Shown here: piece after piece, positions 36,110 through 44,467 of the stretch
Numbering within the stretch: the first letter of the stretch is position 1
Layout of the letters: each line of letters starts with the position of its first letter
From: Trinickia violacea
GTDB taxonomy: Bacteria; Pseudomonadota; Gammaproteobacteria; Burkholderiales; Burkholderiaceae
Direction: 5' to 3'
NCBI RefSeq assembly: GCF_005280735.1
Contig: NZ_CP040078.1
Coordinates: forward strand, 2,418,001 to 2,482,000
DNA: 64,000 nucleotides
Made by a program: the position numbers and the translations under genes
The notes under the pieces: generated by a model
The model's database searches: none
What the model was told of the DNA's origin: nothing
The model's input: the letters and a program-made list of their open reading frames with translations, nothing else

Positions 36110-37087
36110 ATGGACCCGATCTTCTACGCGTTTGTCGTCCTGGTGTTCGTGGCCGTGGTGCTTGCGGTCGAGGGCATCCATCTATGGTGGAGCAGCCATC
36201 ACGGCACCGCCGCCCGGCGTATCGAAGCGCGCATCCGCGCGTTGTCCGCGGGTGGCCAGGTGCAAAAGGAGCGTCTGACGATCCTGAAGGATCGCATGTT
36301 GGGCGAATCGAACTCGCTCGAGAAGCTGGTGATGCAGCTGCCGCGAGTCAAGACGCTCGATCTTCTAATTCAGCAATCGGGGCTGAGCTGGTCCGTTGCG
36401 CGGTTGATCCTCACGAGCCTGACCATCCCGCTGATCCTGCTCGCCGCCGCCACCTTCCTGCCGGTGCCCATGGCGTTCGCCGCCCTCGCCGCACTGGCAT
36501 CGGGCGCCCTGCCCTATCTCTACGTCAACCGCCAGCGCACGAAGCGGCTGCGCAAGCTCGAAAAGCAATTGCCCGACGTCGCCGACACGATTGGCCGGGC
36601 GCTGCGTGCGGGCCACGCGTTCCCCAGCGCGATCGGCATGGTGAGCGCCGAGTTCGCCGAGCCGATGGCCGGTGAATTCCGCATCACGTTCGACGAAATC
36701 AACTATGGCGTGGCACTGAACGAAGCATTGATGAATCTTGCGACGCGTGTGCCGATTCGCGATTTGCGCTATTTCGTGATCGCCGTGCTGATCCAGAGGG
36801 AAACGGGAGGCAACCTCGCTGAGGTCCTGGACGGTATCTCGTTTCTGATCCGCGAGCGATTCAAGCTGTTCGACAAGGTTCGGGTTCTGGCCGCCGAAGG
36901 CAAGATGTCCGCATGGGTGCTTGGCTTGCTCCCGTTCGTGACGGCAGGGGCCATGATGGCGCTGAATCCGACTTTCCTCGAAGTGCTCTGGAAAGACCCG
37001 GCCGGCCTGAAAGTGATCGCAGCGATGGCTGTCATGATGATAGTCGGCGTGTTCTGGATGCGGCGAATCATAAGAATTCGCGTGTAA
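36110..37087 (+). CDS. tadB: TadB inner-membrane platform protein
   Basis: A 325-residue type II secretion F-like protein. It has an N-terminal helix, a second helix pair near residues 100-140, a cytoplasmic GspF domain (QLPDVADTIGRALRAGHAFP, then ETGGNLAEVLDGISFLIRE) and two C-terminal helices. With TadC it forms the platform that couples TadA to the pilus. Confidence 0.94.
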   Translation: MDPIFYAFVVLVFVAVVLAVEGIHLWWSSHHGTAARRIEARIRALSAGGQVQKERLTILKDRMLGESNSLEKLVMQLPRVKTLDLLIQQSGLSWSVARLILTSLTIPLILLAAATFLPVPMAFAALAALASGALPYLYVNRQRTKRLRKLEKQLPDVADTIGRALRAGHAFPSAIGMVSAEFAEPMAGEFRITFDEINYGVALNEALMNLATRVPIRDLRYFVIAVLIQRETGGNLAEVLDGISFLIRERFKLFDKVRVLAAEGKMSAWVLGLLPFVTAGAMMALNPTFLEVLWKDPAGLKVIAAMAVMMIVGVFWMRRIIRIRV

Positions 37088-37136
37088 TCGCGCGAGGTCC
37101 GGGCGCGATGCCGATCAAAGATAGCAAGGAGATGTC

Positions 37137-38102
37137 ATGCAATCATCCAATACGATAAACATGCTGTTGCTCGTCGGTCTGTTCGCCGTCGTGTTCGCGG
37201 GAGCGCTCGGCGTCATGCTTTTACTCGCGCCCCGCGACATGCGACGGCGTATCGAGCAGGCGGGCGGCGTGCGGGTTGCGCCGCAGTCCGAATCCATGCC
37301 GACCGGGACGGTATGGCTCGAAAAGATTGCGGACATTTCGCAGCCCATTGCGAAACTGTCGGTTCCCAAAGAAAACTGGGAGAACTCGGTGTTGCGCGTG
37401 CGCCTGATGAATGCGGGTTGGCGAGCGCCCGGCGCCGCAGCCATCTATTTCGCGGCGAAAACGATGCTCGCGATGACCTTGCCGCTCGTGGCGCTGATTT
37501 GGCTTGCCGGCACCTCGCTCGCCGCGAATCCGCTCGGACTGTCCGCCATCCTGATCGGCTTGGGCGGATTCGGCTACTACTTGCCTAACGGCGTGCTCGA
37601 TCGCCGCATCAAATCGCGTCAGCGCACGATTTTCGAGGACTTTCCCGACGCGCTGGATCTGCTGACCGTCTGCATCGAGGCCGGTCTGAGCCTGGACGCC
37701 GGACTCATGAAGGTCGCCGAGGAGATCAAGCTGCGCAGCGCGATAGTCGCGGGCGAGCTCGAACTGATGCTGCTCGAGTTGCGCTCCGGATTTACGAAGG
37801 AAAAAGCATTGCGCAACCTCTCGCTGCGCACGGGCGTCGAAGATATCGATTCGTTCAGCACCATGCTGATTCAGGCTGAACGCTTTGGCACGAGCATCGG
37901 TGATTCGCTGCGCGTGCTGTCCGACACGCTGCGCACGCGGCGCCGGAGCCGCGCCGAAGAGCAGGCGGCGAAGATCGCCGTGAAATTGCTGCTCCCGCTT
38001 GCCTTCTGTATTTTTCCAGCCTTGCTCTCGGTATTGCTCGGACCGGCGTTCATTCACGTCTATCGGATTCTCTTGCCGACGATGAGCGGGTCCGGAGGAT
38101 GA
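37137..38102 (+). CDS. tadC: TadC inner-membrane platform protein
   Basis: A 321-residue GspF-like partner of TadB. It has an N-terminal helix, a paired helix at about residues 110-150, a core with FPDALDLLTVCIEAGLSLDA and AERFGTSIGDSLRVLSDTLR, and a final helix (LLPLAFCIFPALLSVLLG). It is the last classical tad gene; the operon then runs through a short peptide gene to a terminator. Confidence 0.94.
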   Translation: MQSSNTINMLLLVGLFAVVFAGALGVMLLLAPRDMRRRIEQAGGVRVAPQSESMPTGTVWLEKIADISQPIAKLSVPKENWENSVLRVRLMNAGWRAPGAAAIYFAAKTMLAMTLPLVALIWLAGTSLAANPLGLSAILIGLGGFGYYLPNGVLDRRIKSRQRTIFEDFPDALDLLTVCIEAGLSLDAGLMKVAEEIKLRSAIVAGELELMLLELRSGFTKEKALRNLSLRTGVEDIDSFSTMLIQAERFGTSIGDSLRVLSDTLRTRRRSRAEEQAAKIAVKLLLPLAFCIFPALLSVLLGPAFIHVYRILLPTMSGSGG

Positions 38103-38333
38103 CGCCGCGCCGGCCTGATTTTTCGGCGGCGATGTTGCGTTCGCGGGTGCTGTTTCGGTGCGCTCCTTAGCGCGAGCACTATCGAGCGTATCGGGATGTC
38201 GTCCGATATCGGTTGATTCCCTTCGTGTTTTGACGGGGCGAGCGTGCCGCCCGCCGGCAAGCCCGATCCGATATTCGGCCATTCGTTGAATACCCGCATC
38301 CAAGCACTCCAACACACTTCTGGAGGAGACAAA

Positions 38334-38444
38334 ATGAAAACAGTGCAATGGATTACCGCGTTTGCCATCGGCTTGATGACAACTGCGTCCGTATCGGTCT
38401 ATGCCGGCCGCGGTGGTGGCAGCATGGGTGGCACCGGGGGCTAG
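38334..38444 (+). CDS. 36-residue secreted Gly-rich peptide at the end of the tad operon
   Basis: A short gene with an excellent ribosome site (GGAGGAG 5 nt before ATG). The product has a clean signal peptide (KTVQWITAFAIGLMTTASVS, cleaved near VYA) and a tiny mature tail, GRGGGSMGGTGG. It is followed by a strong terminator, which fits a real last gene. I do not recognise a family. It could be a secreted peptide, a pilus accessory, or a leftover gene start. Confidence 0.6.
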   Translation: MKTVQWITAFAIGLMTTASVSVYAGRGGGSMGGTGG

Positions 38445-38494
38445 CCGACACTGAACTTGTGGCACCGCTCTGCCTGGCAGTGCGGCGCGTGTTC

Positions 38495-38522
38495 GCGGGC
38501 CCCGTAACGGCCCGCTTTTTTT
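38495..38522 (+). terminator. Intrinsic terminator of the tad operon
   Basis: Stem GCGGGCC / GGCCCGC with a 7-nt loop and seven T. It lies 50 nt after the secreted-peptide stop. Confidence 0.9.
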
Positions 38523-38680
38523 AAACGCAACTTCTCAATTCGAAGAACCCCCGCCAGCTCGTGCTTCCAACGATGCTGGCTTTCGATGGGCGGCTTGTTA
38601 TGCGCCCATCCTTTTTTTGGTGCGTTCGAATCGCGCGATCGCAGCGAGGCGTGACTTAAGGCGTTGCCTTTGCCAAGACG

Positions 38681-41161
38681 CTAGGATTTGACGCGCTCGC
38701 CAGCCGGATCGTACGGCGCCTTCACATGCACGGTCACATCGAGCCGCTCGCCCGCGAGATCGATCTGATACCGGCCGCTCTTCAAATAATCCGTGTCCAC
38801 TGCAGCGCCATCGGCACTGACGTACCCGAGCGCCACCGGGCACCCCAGCGTATGGCCGAACGCCGCCGAACTGACCGAGCCCACCGCCACGCCGTCGCGC
38901 AGAATCGCCTCGCCGCCCCATAGCATCTTGTCGCTGTGTCCGTCGACGGTCAGCGCGACGAGCCGGCGCGTCAGCGGCTTGCCTTGGCGCTCGAGCAGCG
39001 CCTCGCGTCCGCGAAACGGAATGTCCTTACCGAGCTTGCACGCGAACGCGAGCCCCGCTTCGAACGGATCGCGATCGGGCGACAGCTCGCGTCCCCACGC
39101 GCGATACGCCTTCTCGATACGCAGCGAATCGAGCGCGTAGTACCCCGCGTTGACGAGACCGAACGCGGCGCCCGCCTCCATCAGCGTCTCGTAGACGCCG
39201 ACCGCGAATTCCACCGGCACGTACAGCTCCCAGCCGAGTTCGCCGACGTAGGTGAGACGCGTCGCGCGCACCGTCGCGTAGCCGATGTCGACCTCGCGGC
39301 TCGTGCCGAACGCAAACGCTTCGTTCGAGAAATCGCTCTTCGACACGTGCTGCAACAGCGCGCGCGAATTCGGCCCCATCACGGCGAGCACCGCGTATTG
39401 GCCGGTCACGTCGACGACCGTGCAGTGCTTGTCGGCGGGCAGATGCTTTTCGATGAAGTCGAGATCGCGCACGGTTTGCGCCGAACCCGTGACGAGCAGG
39501 TATTGATCGTAGGCGAGGCGTGTCAGCGTGAAATCCGATTCGTAGCCGCCGCGCTCGTTGAGCATGCCGGTATAGACGGTCTTGCCCGGCTCGACCGCCA
39601 CGTCGTTCGCGACGAGCCCTTGCAGCACGGCTTCGACGTCGCGTCCTTTGAGCAGGAATTTCGAAAACGACGTCAAATCGAACAACGCCACGCGCTCGCG
39701 GCAGGCGCGATGCTCGGCCGCGCTCCATGCATGCCAGTTTTGCTGGCCGAAGCCGTATTGAATCGCGGGCGTCTCGCCCTTCGGCGCGAAGAAGTTCGCG
39801 CGTTCCCAGCCCATCTTGCTGCCGAAGCACGCGCCCGCGTCGCGCAAATGCGCGTAGAGCGGCGAGCGCCGGAACGGCCGCGCCGTATCGAGTTCACGAT
39901 TCGGCCAGGGCATCGCGTAGTGCAGGCCCAGTGTCTCCTTCACGCGATCGTGCAGCCATGTGTCGTTGCCGTTGAAGCGCGCGAAGCGGCGGATGTCGAC
40001 GGGCCACAAGTCCATCGTCGGCTCGCCCGCCATGATCCATTCGGCGAGCGCCATCCCGGCGCCGCCCGCCGATGCGATCCCCATCGAATTGAAACCCGCG
40101 CCGACGTAGAAATTTTTCAGCTCAGGCGCTTCGCCCACGATGAAGTTGTTGTCGGGCGTGAACGACTCCGGGCCGTTGTAGAACTGCCGCACCTGCGCCG
40201 TTTCGAGCGCGGGCACGCGAATCAGCGCGTTCTGCATCAGGATCTCGAACTGATCCCAATCGTCGGGCAGCAACTGGAATTCGAAGTTCTCGGGAATGCC
40301 GTCCATGCCCCACGGCTTCGCGTTGGGCTCGAAGCCGCCCATCACGAGGCCGCCCACTTCTTCCTTGAAGTAGATGTAGCCGTCCGGATCGCGCATGACC
40401 GGCAAGTCGGGATGCACGCCGGGAATCTTCTCGGTGACGATGTAGTAGTGCTCGGCCGAATGCAGCGGCACCGTCACGCCGCACAGGCGGCCGATCGCCT
40501 TCGCCCACTGGCCGCCGCAATTCACGACGATGTCGGCGCCGGTCGTGCCTTCGTCGCCGTCCTTGGTGCGCCACATCACGCCGGTCGCTTTGCGGCCGGC
40601 GTCCGTGCGCTCGGTGTCGATGCCCGTCACGCGCACGTTTTCGACGATGCGTGCGCCGCGCATCCGCGCCCCGCGTGCGAGCGACTGCGTGAGATCGGTC
40701 GGGTTCGCCTTGCCGTCGCCGGGCAGCCAGACGGCGCCGAGCAGATCGTCGGTGCGCATCACGGGCCACAACTCGCCCGCCTGGCTCGCGCCGATCACGT
40801 CGCACTCGACGCCATACGCGCGTGCGACCGCGGCGGTGCGCTTCAGTTGCGTCATGCGCTCGGCGGTACGCGCCACCGACAGCGAACCGCACTGCTTCCA
40901 GCCCGTCGCGAGGCCGGTGTCCGCTTCGAGTTCGGCGTAGAGCTGGGTCGAATAGCGGATCAGCTTCGTCATGCTCTCCTGCGAGCGCAATTGGCCGACG
41001 AGCCCTGCCGCGTGCCAGGTCGTGCCGCACGACAACTGGCCTTGCTCGAGCAGCGTCACGTCGGTCCAGCCGGCCTTCGCGAGATGGTAGGCGACGGAAC
41101 AGCCGACGATGCCGCCGCCGATGATGACAACGCGCGAATGCGAGGGAATGCCAGAGCTCAT
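38681..41161 (-). CDS. FAD-dependent N-methylglycine dehydrogenase-like protein (DAO + GcvT domains)
   Basis: An 826-residue flavoenzyme. The N-terminal FAD fold starts VVIIGGGIVGCSVAYHL; TTWHAAGL includes His 50, the equivalent of the covalent FAD-His of dimethylglycine dehydrogenase. The C-terminal half is a folate-binding GcvT domain (VFDLTSFSKFLL-like FDLTSFSKFLLKG, then YVGELGWELYVP). The family oxidises dimethylglycine, sarcosine or related N-methyl amines and passes the one-carbon unit to tetrahydrofolate. It stands alone, with an inverted-repeat region just upstream as its likely control site. The substrate cannot be fixed from sequence. Confidence 0.88.
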   Translation of the reverse strand: MSSGIPSHSRVVIIGGGIVGCSVAYHLAKAGWTDVTLLEQGQLSCGTTWHAAGLVGQLRSQESMTKLIRYSTQLYAELEADTGLATGWKQCGSLSVARTAERMTQLKRTAAVARAYGVECDVIGASQAGELWPVMRTDDLLGAVWLPGDGKANPTDLTQSLARGARMRGARIVENVRVTGIDTERTDAGRKATGVMWRTKDGDEGTTGADIVVNCGGQWAKAIGRLCGVTVPLHSAEHYYIVTEKIPGVHPDLPVMRDPDGYIYFKEEVGGLVMGGFEPNAKPWGMDGIPENFEFQLLPDDWDQFEILMQNALIRVPALETAQVRQFYNGPESFTPDNNFIVGEAPELKNFYVGAGFNSMGIASAGGAGMALAEWIMAGEPTMDLWPVDIRRFARFNGNDTWLHDRVKETLGLHYAMPWPNRELDTARPFRRSPLYAHLRDAGACFGSKMGWERANFFAPKGETPAIQYGFGQQNWHAWSAAEHRACRERVALFDLTSFSKFLLKGRDVEAVLQGLVANDVAVEPGKTVYTGMLNERGGYESDFTLTRLAYDQYLLVTGSAQTVRDLDFIEKHLPADKHCTVVDVTGQYAVLAVMGPNSRALLQHVSKSDFSNEAFAFGTSREVDIGYATVRATRLTYVGELGWELYVPVEFAVGVYETLMEAGAAFGLVNAGYYALDSLRIEKAYRAWGRELSPDRDPFEAGLAFACKLGKDIPFRGREALLERQGKPLTRRLVALTVDGHSDKMLWGGEAILRDGVAVGSVSSAAFGHTLGCPVALGYVSADGAAVDTDYLKSGRYQIDLAGERLDVTVHVKAPYDPAGERVKS

Positions 41162-41240
41162 GGAGGTCTCGAATAAGGGCGAAACGGGGATGACGGAATG
41201 CTTGCGCGCGCAATCGGCGCTGCGTTACGGCGCAACATAA

Positions 41241-41277
41241 TGCCACTATATGTGTCATGTTGCCACATTCACGTGGC
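41241..41277. promoter_or_regulatory. Repeated TGCCAC motif upstream of N-methylglycine dehydrogenase-like gene
   Basis: TGCCAC occurs twice (41241 and 41261) and its complement GTGGCA once (41272), the last two forming a 6-bp inverted repeat with a 5-6 nt loop. It lies about 80 nt before the gene start. It is a likely operator for an unknown regulator; the A-run after it belongs to the terminator of the other operon. Confidence 0.4.
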
Positions 41278-41310
41278 AAAAAAATGACCGCCGGCTCTCG
41301 CGCGGCGGTC
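41278..41310 (-). terminator. Intrinsic terminator of the OYE-SDR transcription unit
   Basis: On the minus strand the stem GACCGCCG / CGGCGGTC (8 bp, 9-nt loop) is followed by ATTTTTTT. It lies about 130 nt beyond the SDR remnant, as expected for the original operon end. Confidence 0.8.
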
Positions 41311-41441
41311 GGTATTTCAATCTGGGGCCATCCGAGGGGCAAGACGTTCAAACCGGGGGATTGCCCGTCTCAGCCAGGACCGGTTGTCCGAAATTTGTGG
41401 ATATTTTTCGGACATTCTTTCCCTTCACTGGGCCTCGAGGC

Positions 41442-41630
41442 TCAAACCTGGCCAATGCCGCCGTCGTTCATCAAATCCGCACCCGTCATGTAGGAACTCT
41501 GGTCCGATGCCAGAAAGAGCGCCGAGCTAGCCATCTCCTCAACCCGCGCGAGCCGGCCGAGCGGGACCATGCTTTGATACATGCTCACCAAGTCCTCGCG
41601 AGTCGCTGACTGAGCGTCGAGAATCGGGGT
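41442..41630 (-). pseudogene. C-terminal remnant of a short-chain dehydrogenase/reductase
   Basis: About 60 codons ending in a normal stop. The text DLVSMYQSMVPLGRLARVEE, then MASSALFLASDQSSYMTGA and NDGGIGQV is the standard end of an SDR (P-x-x-R-x-x-x-x-E-E, SDxSSYxTG, DGG). The N-terminal NAD-binding part, the catalytic Tyr-Lys and a start are missing. It lies directly behind the Old Yellow Enzyme gene on the same strand, so a two-gene operon has probably lost most of its second gene. Confidence 0.8.
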
Positions 41631-41725
41631 CCGACTTCTTCGCGACGGCTCTCCCGCAGCGTCTTTAGGGTCTCGCTTGATCGGGAATCGATCGCCGTTC
41701 GGCGATCGATCCATCACACGCGGCG

Positions 41726-42865
41726 TTACCCGGCCGACACGGCCTCGTCCTCGTCTTCGTCTTCGTCTTCGGCCCACGCCGAATAGTCGCTATACCCGCG
41801 CGCATCACCGCCAAAGAGCGTGCTCGCGTCGAAATCGGCCAGCGGCAGATCCAGCGCCAGGCGGCGCGGCAAATCCGGATTCGCGACAAATTTGCGGCCA
41901 AACGCGACGAAGTCGGCATAGCCGTTCGACAGCACCCGGTTCGCGCTTTCGACGTCGTAGTTGCCCGCCACGATGATCGGGCGCGAGAAGCGCTCGCGAA
42001 GCTCGCGCCGGAACGTTTCCGTGAATTGCGGCGCGTCGTCCCAATCGGCTTCGACGAGGTGGATATAGGCGATGCCGCGCGCCTGCAGGAAGGTGGCGGC
42101 ATCGAGGATCGTCGGCAGGATGTCGGGGCACGCCATGCCGCGCGCGGTCAGGAACGGCGCGAGACGAATCGCCGTGCGCTCGGCGCCGATTTCATCCGCG
42201 ATCGCGTCGACCACCTCTTTCAAGAACCGCAGCCGGTTCTCGCGCGAACCGCCGTATTCGTCCGTGCGGAGATTCGAGGTCGTGCGCAGGAATTGGTCGA
42301 TCAAGTACCCGTTCGCACCGTGGATTTCCACGCCGTCGAAGCCCGCTTCCATCGCGTTGCGTGCGGCCCGGCGGAAATCCTGCACGACCTCCCGCACTTC
42401 TTCCGTAGCGAGCGCGCGCGGCGTGGGCGAATCGACCATCGCGCCTTGTCCGGTCGCGGGATCGACCTTCCAGATCTGACCATCGAACTCGACGGCCGAC
42501 GGCGCGACCGGCAACTCGCCGCCATGAAAATCCGGATGCGACATCCGGCCCACATGCCAAAGCTGCACAAAAATGCGGCCGCCCTTCTCGTGCACGGCAT
42601 CCGTCACGAGGCGCCAGCCCGCGATCTGCTCGTCGCTGTGGATGCCCGGCGTAAACGAATAACCCTTGCCTTGCGGCGAAATCTGCGACGCTTCGGTCAC
42701 GATCAGCGCGGCCGACGCGCGCTGTGCGTAGTAAATCGCATTGGTCCGGTTCGGCACGTCGCCCGGTTGCGTGCTGCGGGCGCGCGTCATCGGCGCCATC
42801 ACAACCCGGTGTTCGACATGGCGCCCCGCCAGCGTGGCGGCACTGAAAAGATCAACGTGGCTCAT
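41726..42865 (-). CDS. Old Yellow Enzyme family alkene reductase (NemA-like)
   Basis: A 379-residue FMN-dependent ene-reductase of the N-ethylmaleimide reductase type. Landmarks: APMTRARS, VTEASQISPQGKGY, QLWHVGRMSHPDFHGG, the active-site HGANGYLIDQFL (His-x-x-Asn) and DEYGGSRENRLRF. It reduces activated alkenes or nitro compounds with NADPH. The C-terminus carries an acidic run of alternating Glu and Asp (EDEDEDEDEA) coded by a hexameric repeat, which is not part of the fold and may vary in length. Behind it lies an SDR remnant. Confidence 0.92.
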   Translation of the reverse strand: MSHVDLFSAATLAGRHVEHRVVMAPMTRARSTQPGDVPNRTNAIYYAQRASAALIVTEASQISPQGKGYSFTPGIHSDEQIAGWRLVTDAVHEKGGRIFVQLWHVGRMSHPDFHGGELPVAPSAVEFDGQIWKVDPATGQGAMVDSPTPRALATEEVREVVQDFRRAARNAMEAGFDGVEIHGANGYLIDQFLRTTSNLRTDEYGGSRENRLRFLKEVVDAIADEIGAERTAIRLAPFLTARGMACPDILPTILDAATFLQARGIAYIHLVEADWDDAPQFTETFRRELRERFSRPIIVAGNYDVESANRVLSNGYADFVAFGRKFVANPDLPRRLALDLPLADFDASTLFGGDARGYSDYSAWAEDEDEDEDEAVSAG

Positions 42866-43041
42866 GGTAAGAATCGCTTGTCATGGTGAAAGAAGGGATA
42901 CCGCTTGCAGTGGTGCCCATTCTGTTCACACGCCACGTTCTTGATAATTAGCCTCGCTATTGAAGGACATTCAATCCAGACGGAAAAATGGCAGGCGACG
43001 ATCGGCCGACTGCCGGCTCACGCCCGCCGCGTCTCGCGGGA

Positions 43042-44367
43042 TCAGTGCGACTGCGAGCGCATCGCCGATTCCGCGGCTTCCTGCACATCGCCGTCCGGCC
43101 CCGCTTCGCGGTCGAGCACCGCGCGCGCAAGCTGCATATCGATCGCGCGCTCCCAGCGCGCGACCGCGATCGTCGCGACGCCGTTGCCGATCAGGTTCGT
43201 CACCGCGCGCGCTTCATTCAAGAAGCGATCGACGCCCAGCAGCAGCACGAGCCCCGACACCGGAATCTTCTGCATCGAAGCCAGCGTCGCCGCGAGCGCG
43301 ACGAAACCCGCGCCCGCGACGCCGGCCGAGCCCTTCGACGTCAGCAGCAGCACGCCGAGCACGAGCAGCTGGTCCCAGATCGACAGATGAATGTTCATCG
43401 CCTGCGCCACGAAGATCGCGGCCATCGTCAGATAGATCGCGGTGCCGTCCGCGTTGAACGTATAGCCGGTCGGCAGCACCATGCCGACCACCGGCTTCGT
43501 GCAGCCGAGCTTTTCGAGCTTGATCATCATTTGCGGCAGCACCGCTTCCGTCGAGGCCGTGCCGAACGTGATGAAGATCTCGTCCTTGATGTAACGCAGG
43601 AACTTCCACAGCGAGAGTCCGCACACCCGCATCACGATGCCGAGCACGACCACCACGAACAGCACCGACGTCACGTACAGCGCCAGCATCAGTTGGCCGA
43701 ACGATGCCAGCGTGCCGATGCCGTACTTCCCCACCGTGAACGCCATGCCGCCGAATGCGCCGATCGGCGCCGCGTACATCACGATGCGCACGACGCCGAA
43801 CATCGCTTGCAGGAACATGTCGAGCATATCCACGAACGGCGCGGTGCGCGGCCCGAGCCGCGCCAGCGCGATCGCAAGCAGCACCGAGAAGAAGATCACC
43901 GGCAGCATCTCGCCGTTCGCAAACGCGCCGACCACGCTGTTCGGCACGATGCTCATGAAGAAGTCGAGCATGCCATGCTGATGCGCGCTGTGCGCGTACG
44001 AGCTGATCGCCGTGCTGTCGATGTGCGCCGGATCGATGTTCATGCCGCTGCCCGGCTTCAGCACGTTGACGACGACGAGACCGATGCCGAGCGCGAGCGT
44101 CGACGCGACTTCGAAGTACACCACCGCTTTCACGCCGACGCGGCCCGCCTCGTGGATGTCGTTCATGCGCGCGATGCCGACCACGACGGACGCGAAGATG
44201 ATCGGCGCGAGCAGCATGCGGATGAGGCGAATGAACAGGTCGCCCAGCGGCTTCATCTGCGAGCCGAGGTCCGGAAAGAAGTGGCCGACGAGGACGCCGG
44301 CAATGATCCCGATCAGCACCTGGACGTAAAGCTTCGACAAGTACTTCTTTAGGCTTGAGCCTTGCAT
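43042..44367 (-). CDS. dctA: C4-dicarboxylate:cation symporter (DctA)
   Basis: A 441-residue inner-membrane symporter of the DAACS family. Characteristic segments: LAPIIFASVVVGIA, the hairpin FITFGTASTEAVLPQMM, LPTGYTFNADGTAIYL and LGVDRFLNEARAVTNLIGN. It imports succinate, fumarate, malate and related dicarboxylates. Here it lies 100 nt downstream of a D-tartrate dehydratase gene on the same strand, so tartrate is a reasonable additional substrate (inference). Confidence 0.94.
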   Translation of the reverse strand: MQGSSLKKYLSKLYVQVLIGIIAGVLVGHFFPDLGSQMKPLGDLFIRLIRMLLAPIIFASVVVGIARMNDIHEAGRVGVKAVVYFEVASTLALGIGLVVVNVLKPGSGMNIDPAHIDSTAISSYAHSAHQHGMLDFFMSIVPNSVVGAFANGEMLPVIFFSVLLAIALARLGPRTAPFVDMLDMFLQAMFGVVRIVMYAAPIGAFGGMAFTVGKYGIGTLASFGQLMLALYVTSVLFVVVVLGIVMRVCGLSLWKFLRYIKDEIFITFGTASTEAVLPQMMIKLEKLGCTKPVVGMVLPTGYTFNADGTAIYLTMAAIFVAQAMNIHLSIWDQLLVLGVLLLTSKGSAGVAGAGFVALAATLASMQKIPVSGLVLLLGVDRFLNEARAVTNLIGNGVATIAVARWERAIDMQLARAVLDREAGPDGDVQEAAESAMRSQSH

Positions 44368-44467
44368 GAGTGTCTCCTGTGGGGTGCCCTTGGCGCCTTA
44401 GCGCTTAGGACAGCCCCATGCATCGCATTGCACGGCGTCTTCTGCGGACGCCTGTGGTCTCTTCGAA

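Noticed and set aside
38936..41176. Very long open frame opposite the N-methylglycine dehydrogenase-like gene
   Set aside because: An Arg/Ala-rich shadow caused by high GC in third positions; no ribosome site or family features. The same applies to long opposite frames over the OprB, DctA and NlpC genes.
41261..41284. Inverted repeat followed by seven A, considered as a terminator
   Set aside because: The run is A on the plus strand, so it cannot end plus transcripts; on the minus strand the T-run precedes this stem and belongs to the other hairpin.
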